Source of the DNA: Gnetum montanum
Lineage: Eukaryota; Streptophyta; Gnetopsida; Gnetales; Gnetaceae
NCBI GenBank assembly: GCA_015680685.1
Contig: MNCI01026349.1
Span: 227,223 to 291,222, forward strand
Direction: 5' to 3'
DNA length: 64,000 nt
In this document: positions 50,101 to 60,150 of the stretch, one piece after another
How the letters are laid out: the number at the start of each line of letters is the position of its first letter
Numbering within the stretch: position 1 is the first letter of the stretch
Position numbers and translations under genes: made by a program
The notes under the pieces: generated by a model
What the model was told of the DNA's origin: nothing
Seen by the model: only the letters and a program-made list of their open reading frames with translations
The model's database searches: none

Positions 50101-50869
50101 TGCCAACCCTAAAAACATTAAGGATAAGGGTGTTTATAGGCCTAGGGTTAGTGTGAAATGTAGGCTAGTTACCATGTGATAGAGGGGATGGTTGAGACTA
50201 CGTGTCACCCAACTATGCTCTTGATTAGACTAATGGTATTGTACTTCACTATGCTCTACCAAACTCTGCGAGACTATGAGACTGTGACTACACTACCAAT
50301 TACATGTGTGTACCAAGAAGATCGCAAGGTACCTAAAAATGCAACTTGGAGACTATGCTCTCACATGGGGTCAAGCGTAGTTACAATTTTGGGCCAAAAA
50401 AAAAGACTAAAAAAAGAAGCATTTTGCTAACTATGCTACCAAAGGTGAGTTGAAGTTAAGCTAAGTGGTGTTGCTATGTTGTGGAGGCCATTAGAGGATG
50501 TTCTTATTGACTACTCTCTAAAGTAGGAAAGAGCTTAGTCCCATAATTAGAGAAAATTTGCAAAACCTAGCATTCATGTTCTTATTGACTATGCTTAACT
50601 ATGCTCTAAAGTAGTGGAGAGCATAGTCCCAACACTTAGAAAAATTTGCAATAACTGGCTTTGTGCTAGCACTTAGTCAAATTTGCATTCGAGATGTTGT
50701 AGTCCATATTTGGTAGTGTTTCACCCTCCATGTCTTACCACCATAGTTGTTTATCCTAATGCAAGATGAAGACATAATTAGGTGCATACTCATTTGGATG
50801 AGTATATACCATCTTGCACTCTTCTAGGACCGATGGTTTGACATCTTCTTGCATATGAGAAGAAGACAT
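47184..50869 (-). pseudogene. gag: E4 gag remnant
   Basis: ATG at 50869 follows the primer site (50999-51018) as in other copies. The Ser-rich hinge is at 49099-48812, the zinc-knuckle block CHIFQYEHLKGCCL at 47850-47790, and the Pro/Gln tail runs to 47184. Everything after gag (pol and 3' LTR) is missing. A 1.3-kb insertion splits the N-terminal part. Confidence 0.7.
49402..50722. mobile_element. 1.3-kb insertion in E4 gag
   Basis: Gag on both sides is continuous in the other copies (...GATGTTACC|CTCCATG...). Here ACCCT is repeated at 49397-49401 and 50723-50727, a likely 5-bp target duplication. Inside are a (GA)n tract (49760-49775), a 78-bp tandem repeat (copies at 50501 and 50579), and the 8-mer ACTATGCT six times plus its reverse complement three times. 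No transposase or LTR ends recognised. Confidence 0.55.
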
Positions 50870-50998
50870 TTTACAAAAAAATAAAATATTAGTGTGCTTT
50901 TGTAATTATATAATTTGAGAATGATGTAAACCTTTGGGTTCATCTAATGATATTAATAATGTTCACTAATCCTAGATAGTGCACATTTCATAAAAAGA

Positions 50999-51018
50999 GT
51001 CCTCAACAAAGATGCCAA
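50999..51018 (-). other. E4 primer-binding site (tRNA-Asp)
   Basis: Minus strand TTGGCATCTTTGTTGAGGAC next to the LTR tip. Confidence 0.7.
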
Positions 51019-51060
51019 TGATGAGTGACGAGGTACCCCTACACCTAACCATACAAATCA
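51019..51060 (-). repeat. E4 LTR tip (42 bp left)
   Basis: TGATGAGTGACGAGGTACCC and the next 22 bases match the other LTRs, then the match ends abruptly. Confidence 0.75.
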
Positions 51061-52250
51061 TTCCTAATAAAACTTGAGAAACTATACAAACAAAGCTTCA
51101 TACAAGCTAATCTATAGGTGGGAAGAGGATAGTTAAAGTAACTGTTTTAGGTATTCTCATATCATGAAACCTTTCATATATAATCTTAGTAGCGATGAAT
51201 GCCTTTCTTTCCTCTTCTTGCCTAGTTGAAGCCTCATCTTGATCTTCACCTTTGTTTTCAACAACTATCTTTGTTTATTTTGCATCCAATTCTTGGGTTT
51301 ATGATTTTTGAGGTTCTTCCCAATTAGTTGTTTCAATGTTTTGAGACATGAAAGCCTCTCCCTAAGAATCATCTTTATTGTACTCTCCTTGGTACTTAGC
51401 TTTAGTGGTGCATTTGTGGAAGCTACCCCAAACATTGAAATGTATAGAAAGTCCACTAATGAGGAATCTAAACTCATCTAAAAGCCAAAATAAGAATGGC
51501 CTTTCACTAGATGCTCCACAGGTAGTTGCCTTATAATAAGCTCTCAAGACATGATTAGGGCAACATCCCATGACATATGGAATAAAAGGCCTTCTTATTT
51601 CCCTCTCTCCAAGAACCATATTTCTACCTCACACATAAACACTTAACTTGCCATTTCACTTAAGCCTTGAATTGAGAAATGATGTTTTTTCAAACAATCC
51701 ACATCTCCTTATACAGTGTACAGTGAATTTGAAATTCCCACCAATTTCTCTAACCAACATTACCACTTAGCCAAAAATTATTATCTTTCCATCATTATAC
51801 AATTAGCTAATTTAAATTCCACTAGTTGGTTATTGAAATTAATTTACCACTAAGTAGTTATCTAACCATTACTCCCACTTACAAGTAATGATTACTTGAA
51901 ATAATCTAATTTAATTTTTAAAACTAACACTTTGAATTAAATATGTTTAAACTAGGACTCTAGAGTATACATGTTTTTATAATACTATATAGACTCATCT
52001 TATGCATACATATAGAATATATATGTTATGATTAAATATTATAAAGTCTATATATACTACTAAGCATATATATATATATATAAAGGCTTACTAATTATTA
52101 TGTATACTAAATATTATTATAGTTGCGTACCTATATACTACTACATTATATACATATATTAGTTTATAAATATAAAATTAAGTTGTGTGAAGTCCAAAAT
52201 AATGTTTTGTATGCAAAACATTATACAAAAATTGCAACTCTATTCCATCT
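51061..52250. other. Unassigned, very AT-rich on the right
   Basis: The left half holds an unrecognised minus-strand coding remnant (separate entry). 51620-52250 is AT-rich with a (TA)n tract at 52065-52082. I could not find a 3' LTR for the Tat-like element here. Confidence 0.4.
51265..51619 (-). pseudogene. Unrecognised coding remnant
   Basis: An 85-codon open frame from 51619 and an overlapping 70-codon frame from 51477. The first is hydrophobic and Cys/Phe/Trp-containing with a possible membrane segment near its middle. In the first frame the reading goes on past a stop at about 51362 into a Glu/Lys-rich, soluble-looking tail to about 51130. It does not match the gag or pol of either retroelement family here. 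It could be a captured host fragment or an accessory retroelement ORF. Confidence 0.35.
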
Positions 52251-52299
52251 AGCATCGATAATTTGTAAGTGTCTCTCGATAATTGCTTCGTGATCAGAA

Positions 52300-53480
52300 A
52301 TGGACCAGTCTATATTGCTAAAAGCTTATTCAACTTCTTCATATTCCAAAATAATATCAAATCACCGACTTTAAAAGTTATTTTCAAAGCCTTTCTATTA
52401 AACCACCTTTTGACTTAAGAAGCATTCTTTAATAAATTATCTTTAGCTTTATCCATTTCAGCTTCCCTTTTGATGAGTAAGGTCATGAAAATTCTATCTT
52501 TATCAGTTTTCTCACTATGCTTTTACATAAAATCTAAAGCTAAACTTATAATTTTGTTTGTAATTCTAGCAGCTAAACCTTAGATTAAGTTATAAGCTAA
52601 TGTTCCAATAGCCTTCTTAATCAAATACGATCAATCCATAATGCAATTGTAAGTAATCAATCCAATTTCCTGGATTTCCATCTATCAACTTCTTAATGTA
52701 GGAAATAAGCTTTTCATTTGTAGATTCAACTAAGCCATTTCCTTTAGGATAATAATTCAAACAAGAAAATAGAAATATGGACCTTTTTAATGCCCATGTT
52801 ATAAATTCTTTAGATTGAAAAGCTAATCCATTTTTAGATACCAACACTTCAGGTAGACCAACACACTTAGAATCTAATCTTCCAAGAACTTAATCATGTT
52901 TGATGCTGAAGTTTTCCTTAGTGCCTTTTCTTTAGATCATTTAGTTAAATAATCAGTAGTTGTGAGAATAAACTTATGTCCTACTCTTGAAGGAGTAATT
53001 GTATCAATAAAATCTTACCCCGTTATTGAAATGGTCTATCTGTAATTATCAATTTTAAAGGAGCTCTAGCCTTTTTAATCTTTGGTCCATGAATTTGAGA
53101 TTTGTAGCATCTTTGAATTTTGGAACTAATATTTTGATACATACTAGGCTAAAAATAACCATAACAGAGTATATGTTGCATAGTAGACTTTGGAGATTCA
53201 TAGAGCAAATTGGAATGATCATGGAATTTTTCTAAAATAGGACTAATTTGATCATTATGAACACATTCCAACAAAACTTCTCTAAAATCCTTTCTATACA
53301 AGACTCCATCTTTAACCACAAATTTATTACCTTTTTTAAGAAAGCTCTCTTTTGACTTGTTAAATTATTCAGAACCTTACGTGTCTTAAGGAATCCTAGA
53401 ATTTCATCATACCAATTTTCTTCATGAGTCTTAAGCACACATAATTCATCTTTTCTATCCATTAACTTGGCTAATCCCAT
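52300..53480 (-). pseudogene. Tat-like pol: integrase
   Basis: The N-terminal part (53480-53232) begins with the WYDEILGFL spacer typical after RNase H. The core C-half (52847-52617) reads SKNG for the usual SDNG (second Asp replaced by Lys) and keeps the Glu in GLVESTNEKL. The first Asp region (about 53030-52990) is shifted. Not functional. Confidence 0.7.
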
Positions 53481-53960
53481 TCCTTTAACAATTTTGCATA
53501 TTTCTAATGAAAACCTAGAACCTTGAAGTCTTATAAGCCACTTCCCTCTTTTCAGTCCAATTTCATTTTTGGATAAGAATTATTTGATTGCAAGCTCTAT
53601 TAGCATAATATGAACTAATGAGATTTCCAAGTAATATTTGAAATGTAGAAGTGCCTTAATAACTACGAATGCTTGTTTCTCTAAGTCTAGGTAATTTAGT
53701 TCTAAACCTTGCAACTGATATCCAAAGAATCTAATCAATTCATCTTAACTTTTATCTTTTTGAGTTAAAATAGTAGCAACTAAATCATTTGAAGCAAAAG
53801 CATATAACCAGAAGTCTTCTTTCAATTTCAACTTTACTAAATATGAAGCTTCTTGAATAACTTTTATGATTTCTACTAAGGCTTTCTTTGATTTTGGTGT
53901 TTTCTCCATTAGGACATCTTTCTTTAACATATGCACCAAAGGTTTAGTAATTTTAGTGAA
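53480..53960 (-). pseudogene. Tat-like pol: gypsy-type RNase H
   Basis: LLKKDVLMEKTPKSKKALVEI connection block at 53930, then DFWLYAFASNDLVATILTQKD (about 53800; the first catalytic Asp position reads Ala-Ser-Asn). The LNYLDLEKQAF.VI block and RGKWLIRLQ.F follow. The usual RNase H position after reverse transcriptase. Confidence 0.65.
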
Positions 53961-54810
53961 TCTAGGGATAACTTTCTTTAAGAAATTTATCTTTCTAAAG
54001 AAAGATCTAAGAGACTTTTTACTTGTAAGATGCTTGATATTTTGTAGTGCTTGAATCTAAGAATTATCTATTGCAATTCCTTCTTAAAAGATCACATGAC
54101 CTAATAAACTTCCTACTTTAACCCCCAAAGATACATTTCTTAAGATCTAATGAAATACCATACTCTCAACATCTATTAAAAACTTGTTGAAAATGACCAA
54201 TATGATATTCCTCTCTTTTTAAAAGATACTGATATCATCCAAATAAACCACAACGAATTCACCTATTAAACCTTTAAAGGCTAAATCTATTACTCTTTGA
54301 AAAGTAGCTCTAGCATTTGAAAATTCAAATGGTATTCTTTGGTAGGCAAAAGTTCCCCACTTGGTAATAAATGCTATTTTATATCTATCACCCTTATCTA
54401 CCATGATATGATTATAGCCTGACAAACCATCTAGGAAAGAATATACTTGACAACTTAATACTTTGATCAACTTCACATCGATTCTAGGATGTGGGTATTT
54501 ATCTTTTTTTTTAGGCTTCATTCAAATTTTTGATGTTCACACAAAGCCTAATATCACCATTCTTCTTTCTTACTAGAAAAAGGTTAGTAAGCCACATTGA
54601 ATATTGTATTGGATATATGATTCAAGCTTCCAATAACTTCTTGATCATAGCTTTCATAGCTGGCTCAAATGATAGATTAAATTTCCTTTATTTTTTTTAA
54701 CTATCTTACAACCGTCTATCAAAGGAATTCTATCTATCATCACATTTGGTTGAAAATTTTTAAGATCATCATAAGACCAAGCAAAATTTTCCAAATTATT
54801 TTTTAGGAGT
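53960..54810 (-). pseudogene. Tat-like pol: reverse transcriptase
   Basis: FAWSYDDLKNF near 54770 marks the upstream linker, then VRKKNGDIRLCVNIKNLNEA (about 54560). An open 100-codon stretch 54521-54219 contains YSFLDGLSGYNHI and ends with the intact catalytic motif VVVYLDDISIF. The distal part has stops. Confidence 0.8.
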
Positions 54811-54817
54811 AATAATC

Positions 54818-54863
54818 NNNNNNNNNNNNNNNNNNNNNNNNNNNNNNNNNNNNNNNNNNNNNN
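54818..54863. other. Assembly gap (46 N)
   Basis: Lies exactly between the upstream RNase H-like domain and reverse transcriptase, so the order of those two depends on this join. Confidence 0.95.
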
Positions 54864-54879
54864 TCATTACACCTTCATA

Positions 54880-55270
54880 ACCTTCTATCTTTTTCACATC
54901 CAATGATGAAGCTACTTTTGCTAAGTCTACTATATAATCATCCTCTCTACCTATATGTTCTATTTGGTAGAGATGAAACTAATCCAACATTTTGCAGAAA
55001 AGCTATTTATAGGGTCATAAGAGTGAACTCTTTACCATGCAATTACCTTTAATCTGTTCATAGACTAATCTTGAGTCTCCTTTAATGGTGATTTCCTTAT
55101 TCTTTTTTCTAATATTGTCTTAATTCCAATACACAAAGCTTCATATTTGGCCTTGCTGTTAGTACAAGGGAAAGATAGATGAATTACTTTGAATATTTTT
55201 GGAAAATCATCTTTTACTAGAACTACTTCAACTCCTGAACCTTTCAAGTTACAAGAACCATCGAAGTATA
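54880..55270 (-). pseudogene. Tat-like pol: archaeal-type RNase H (aRNH) before reverse transcriptase
   Basis: Starts WELYFDGSCNLKGSGVEVVL (catalytic Asp in YFDG), continues FPCTNSKAKYEAL (the Glu of the usual AEYEAL is Lys) and, after one frameshift near 55070, GDSRLVYEQIKGN (Asp kept) and HIGREDDYIVDLAKVASSL (His and last Asp kept). This block order identifies the second, archaeal-type RNase H known from Tat elements, where I know it to lie between the normal RNase H and integrase. Here it is fused in one frame to the protease. It would supply extra RNA-strand removal. Confidence 0.75.
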
Positions 55271-55429
55271 GTTCCCATTTTCTCTCATCTTGCGATTCTT
55301 CTTTTTCCAAGTTATCAACTTCTTGAGGGGTGCAAATTCTAGTTTCAAAAGCTCTTGTTTCAATAACTTTGTTCTTTCCATTTGAAGAAATATTTTCACT
55401 CATCAATGGTTCATTATAAATGTATATTT

Positions 55430-55830
55430 GATTTGGATATTCTTTCCAAGGCAGCCACATATTTGAGTAATCCTTTAGTATGTAACTTGGACAATTCTTA
55501 CTCCCACTTCTACTCAACAAGAGACTATGTGAATCTGGTATATCTACCACTTGGATAGTTACTCTACTCTTGATACAAGGTTTACAATCGATTTCTAATA
55601 GAACATTGGGTAGTTGATCCATAGTGTTTACTCTACTTTTTTCTACTTGAACAATCTTTTTATTTGATTTTTTTAATATCATACCAAGTTTTTTGCATAC
55701 AAATAATGACATAATAGTAGATGTAGCTCTAGAATTGACTAAACAATTGTAAATATACTTGTCTTTCAACTTCATTGTCAATAGAAAAGGAGGAGCTTCT
55801 TTATTAGGAGTACAATCATAGCTAGCTTAT
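55430..55830 (-). pseudogene. Tat-like pol: aspartic protease
   Basis: The active-site block reads LVNSRATSTIMS where DSGATS is expected (Asp to Asn, Gly to Arg), so it is inactive. The downstream YILKDYSNMWLPWKEYPNQI block matches the region after protease in this lineage. Shares the open frame 55781-55065 with the aRNH. Confidence 0.7.
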
Positions 55831-55899
55831 GTTGACTTATCAACATTAAATACATAGCTTAACTTCAATTCTCCAACTCTCTTTTTACCTTTAATGAAT

Positions 55900-57420
55900 T
55901 CTAAAGCCTTTCTTTGCTAATCTTCAATCTATGATAATTGATATAAATTAATATTGGCCTTGACATGTTTAAGATCTTTAATCAAATGATATTCTCCATC
56001 TCCATAAAGGGTTGGTTTCTTCATCCATTTATTAAAATATTGATTTCAAGTACTTTGTTCTACTTGATCTTCTTTACTCCTATTCCTTTCTCTTCTACTT
56101 GATTCAAAGACCTTTCTCTTAGTAAATGGAGCAAAGATATTGTTTGAAGGCATGGAAGTAGTTAACCTTTATTTTAATCTTAGATTATATCCATTTTCCT
56201 CATTTTTATTACAGGCTTCACCAAATGATGTATCCTCTTTGGAACATGATAGAGAAGAAGTATCACTAGATCCATTGTTAGAAAGTTTACTTACATAATG
56301 AACATTAGATAGCTCATTATCAAATTCAATTTCAAGGAAGTTAGACATAACAAGATCACTTTCATCCTCATCTTCTACTAACTTAGTGTCTCAATGCTTA
56401 TACTTTCTATTTTTCTTTGTCTCCTTGATTTTAGCTTTTGCCAAAGAATTTTCTAGTTTCACTATCTTGTTGGACAAGTCTCTCATTAACTGTCCTTTTT
56501 TAGATTCTTTGTTTTCAACTCTTTCTTCATTTTAATACCATATGGTCTTGGTAATGCTTTAAGTTGAGTAAAATGTTGCATATGAATTATCATTTTCTCT
56601 TCTCTTTTTTGAGTTGTAATAATTTCTTCATTATTTAAGTTCAGTTGTTTTTCTAATTATATAGCTTTGCTAAAGTAATGATTTAGTGTTATCAAGTTTG
56701 AAGTTCTTCTTAAGTAAATTGAAATATTAGGATTCACAACCTTAAGATAAGTATCTCTAAGCACTTCATCTAACAGCCTCTATTGTCTTTGAAAGATTCC
56801 ACAAATTCTTTGAAATGTAATCTAATGGACTCTTTAACTCCTTGCTTAACTTGTCCTAGCCCATAGTATAGTTGTTGTTGATCCAATTGATTGCCAAACT
56901 AGGCCAAGAAAAGACTCTTCATATCATCCCAACTTATGATACTATTGCTTGGCAAGTTTGAATGCCAAATCTGGGCTATATCCTTTAAATTTTTCACAAA
57001 TAATCTAAAGCTTGATCTTGAGGTTGAACATTTGCATGAGCTAAAGCTAGCTAAATCATGTGGATACATTCTTCAACCAAGTAATCTTTTCCAGGAATAA
57101 AAGGCTCAAGAAAATATGTGTAAACTACCTTAGGAATATCATTGTAATTTTGAAATCCTAACGGTGTAACTCTTTACTAAGGATTTTCCATACTATTAGA
57201 ATTCCTTTTGATCATTGAACTCTTATGATTCTTTGACTTTCTCTTATAGAATAATAAACTAGATAAAAGGAGTAATCTTCTTATCTTTCTAGTATTTACT
57301 CCACTACTTGTTTCAAACTCAAAAATATTTTTCTGATGAACAATCAGTATTATAATCAAGAATTTCTTTGGAATCTTTGAAATCTTCCAAACTATCAGTT
57401 TAGTTGGTCATGAACTAAAA
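55900..57420 (-). pseudogene. gag: Tat-like gag
   Basis: A decayed frame with recognisable capsid features: IPKVVYTYFLEPFIPGK (about 57130), an NWINNNYTMG.DKLSKELKSP block (about 56860), a Lys/Glu-rich coiled stretch (56520-56370) and, at the junction with protease, YHLIKDLKHVKANINLYQLS (about 55970), typical of the gag-pro linker of Tat elements. Confidence 0.6.
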
Positions 57421-57511
57421 ATAGTAACTAATTTCATAAACCCTTCTAGCACAAAGAACTATTGATGTGCTAGGACTATTAGGTTTATGAACTCAGAGGA
57501 CTAATTTTCAA

Positions 57512-57529
57512 CCCTCCATCTAGCACCAA
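57512..57529 (-). other. Tat-like primer-binding site
   Basis: Minus strand TTGGTGCTAGATGGAGGG, close to TGGCGCTAGAAGGAGGG used by plant Tat elements. The LTR probably ends within a dozen bases, at TGATAG (57542). Confidence 0.65.
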
Positions 57530-57541
57530 AAGAACTATTGG

Positions 57542-58980
57542 TGATAGTTTGGGATCGGACCACCAATATGTGGTGGCCTCATAGTCTCATGACCTTGGGA
57601 ATTCATGGGATTGAAGGTGTTCTTCAAATAGGTTTAAGTGCTTGCTAGTCTCTGAAAACACCAAGGCCTAGATATCTCCAAATAAACTTAGTAGTTATGA
57701 AATGTACTAGACGTGAGTATGTGTTTACTATTGTGAATGCAGAAATGGTTAGGTTGTGTATAAAACTATAATTGTCTATCACAAAAGAGATTCAACTATC
57801 TTCATAAAATACTATAAGTTGTTGAAGATTCCTATTTTTTTAATCACTTAGTCTATATGGTCCTTATAATACGCTACTTATAACAAATAAAATTTCACAA
57901 AAAAATTTGAGCACATTTCTACTAATCTACTCCTAATTTTCCCTAGAGAGAAAGTTCCATAAGAAAACTAAAAACAGAGGAAGATTCAATGGACTTATAA
58001 AGAGAAAAAAAAAAGCAGATTTGTTGAAATCTCAAATATTTTAGTAAGATAAATTGACACGAGTAAACACTTCATAATAAAGCTATTCCTAATTCAATAA
58101 CTACAAATTGTTCAAACTTTCTAAGCTCAACAAGAAATTTTGTAAATACAATCTTATTATACTACCAAAAATCACTATATAAACTACAAAGTATGAGTCT
58201 CTATTTTGGCTAGTTAATAGTTGTCAAAGATTGCATTCAATAGAGCCTTCAAAAATTTGGCAATTTCTAGATTGAAATACCAGGGCAGTACACCTTAAAA
58301 TAATGAAGCTATTTCAATTGCCTCAAAATACCAAAGATTTTCCTAGATCCTCTATGCTCAAAACATGCAATTTTTTTAAGACATTACTATTAAATTGCTC
58401 TTGAGGCTTTTCAACAACATAAGCTCTTCTATGAAAAACCTTAATAGGAGTCTAATATTGCGCAAAAAAAAGCTATAAAAGAAACCTAAGAAAAATCCCA
58501 AAATTAAATGCCAAGCACTATACTATCTAAACCATTAGCTAAGTAACTAAAATAAAATGGGAAGAAATGAACTCACAGGATTAAAGCAAAGAAGATGAAT
58601 CAATGTCTTTAGCAAGCCATGCTTTTACAATCTTGAAGTTACTTTTCTAAATCTTCCTCCTTCCTCCTTCTGAAATCCACCTCTGAAGGTCCTTTTATAG
58701 TGGCCTTAGGACAGTTACAATAATCATGAGAAGTTTAGGGTATTACACATATCTAAGGAATTTTTTCCTAACTTCCTTAAGAAGTTATAACTTCTAAGAG
58801 AAAAATAAGCTATAACTGGCAAGTGTCTTCTTACCAATAACAACCTTACAAATATCAAGGAGGTCTATTTATAACCTTCATGGTAGATTATAACTTCCAT
58901 TGGAAATTTTAAATTCCAAAAAGTAAAGTTTTGTTATTATGAATTCTCCCATTTTGGAACTGTAAGCCTCCCCTTTTCTC
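57542..58980 (-). repeat. Probable 5' LTR of the Tat-like element (outer end not located)
   Basis: No coding signal. A minus-strand TATA box CTATAAAAGG lies at 58691-58700, consistent with transcription toward the primer site. The far boundary and the matching 3' LTR were not found. Confidence 0.5.
58691..58700 (-). promoter_or_regulatory. TATA box of the Tat-like LTR
   Basis: Minus-strand CTATAAAAGG, about 1.15 kb upstream of the primer site. Confidence 0.5.
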
Positions 58981-59372
58981 TTTAAAAAAACATTGTAATC
59001 TAAATAAACCTTATTTCTTTATTTATAATAATTCATTTTGTTTTTGAATTAAATCATTGTGAAGGTCATATGACCTTAATAAATGTGGTTGATTTTTTAT
59101 GTGCCTCGCATCAATGCTTGTCTCCATGGCCACAATGCCCGTGGTTGTGCTGCCTCCATTGAGTGTGTTTCTTATGTATCTTAGGTGTTTTGCTTTTGAA
59201 TCTTGCTACTACAACTCGTGATGGCACTCCCATCGACATTGCCTTTGGTTTCTGCAATAATTACCTCTTGGTGTTGCTTTGTAATTGTTGCCTCCATTGT
59301 CGAGAAGAAATCATAGATTCAAGCCCTATTTTTACTTCATGGTGTTAATGCCCTATTCTAGTTTTATGGTGT
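58981..59372. other. Spacer, nothing recognised
   Basis: Less AT-rich than its surroundings; a 61-codon open frame at 59163-59348 has no recognisable similarity. Confidence 0.4.
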
Positions 59373-59377
59373 CTATG

Positions 59378-60145
59378 TGATGGGACGCGATATCGCATAG
59401 GCCACAATATCGCAGCTCGATGCCAGTTCTATAAATAAGAGGCAGTTGTCCCTTGTTTCTCCATCTAGATCTAGACCCTTAGCGAAACTTTGGTAGTTTT
59501 ACCATTCTAAAGATAGAATAATTTCCATGTGCCCGTAGTAGGAGTCTCAAAGTGAACGAATCTTTATTCAAGCAAATTGTACCTGAGCACACATTTGTGT
59601 ACGGAAATAAAGATGAACTTTCTGATAAACCTTGCAATGCATGGACTAAGCTAAATAGGAATTTAATTAATGTTAAATACTTAAATGCTTTATTAGATAA
59701 TTAATCTTTCTCAACCCTCAACTCTCCTAGTTAAGTGCATCTAGTACGACTACTTCGAGCACATGTGCTACGCTTGGTAACCCAGTAACGAATAGCGTTT
59801 GGTAATCCCAGTAGCGTTGCACTAGTTTAGGGTGTGTATGGTAAGTGGGAACAGATACTGATGCTAGGACAATTAGAACTTAGTTAATTAAAGTTAGTCA
59901 CTTAGTCTCTTCACCCCTTCCTCTTAGCATAGGCGATAAAAAGATAAAAGACATAAAAATCATATACCTCAGACTTACTTAACCATACAACCGTGACAAT
60001 ACAAGTAAGTCTAGGAAGACAACGATTGATTAACCTTAAGTGTTCCATAATGCGCGTAAGAACTTAGTCCTTGGAGTTTGATTAGATCGTGCGTGTAACA
60101 CTCGTATTTGTATGGTTGAGTGTAGGGGTACCTTGCCACTTATCA
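59378..60145 (+). repeat. Solo LTR of the Athila-like family with perfect target duplication
   Basis: TGATGGGACG start and CACTTATCA end, flanked by CTATG at 59373-59377 and 60146-60150. TATA box TTCTATAAATAAG at 59427-59439; AATAAAGATG near 59606. U3 has two GATATCG/AATATCG motifs only, against seven in E0, and the LTR is about 90 bp shorter. No internal sequence adjoins. Confidence 0.9.
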
Positions 60146-60150
60146 CTATG

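Larger units (their letters stand above)
52250..57541 (-). mobile_element. Tat-like Ty3/gypsy element, internal region
   Basis: On the minus strand: primer-binding site (57512-57529), gag, protease, an RNase H-like domain, a 46-N gap, reverse transcriptase, RNase H and integrase. Sequence blocks differ clearly from the Athila-like family (YLDD instead of FMDD; different primer site). Frames are longer and stops fewer than in E1-E3, so it may be younger. Confidence 0.75.

Noticed and set aside
49776-50722. CACTA transposon
   Set aside because: The right edge reads CACTACC on the minus strand, but the left partner is imperfect, the inverted repeat extends past the would-be ends, and no 3-bp duplication fits.
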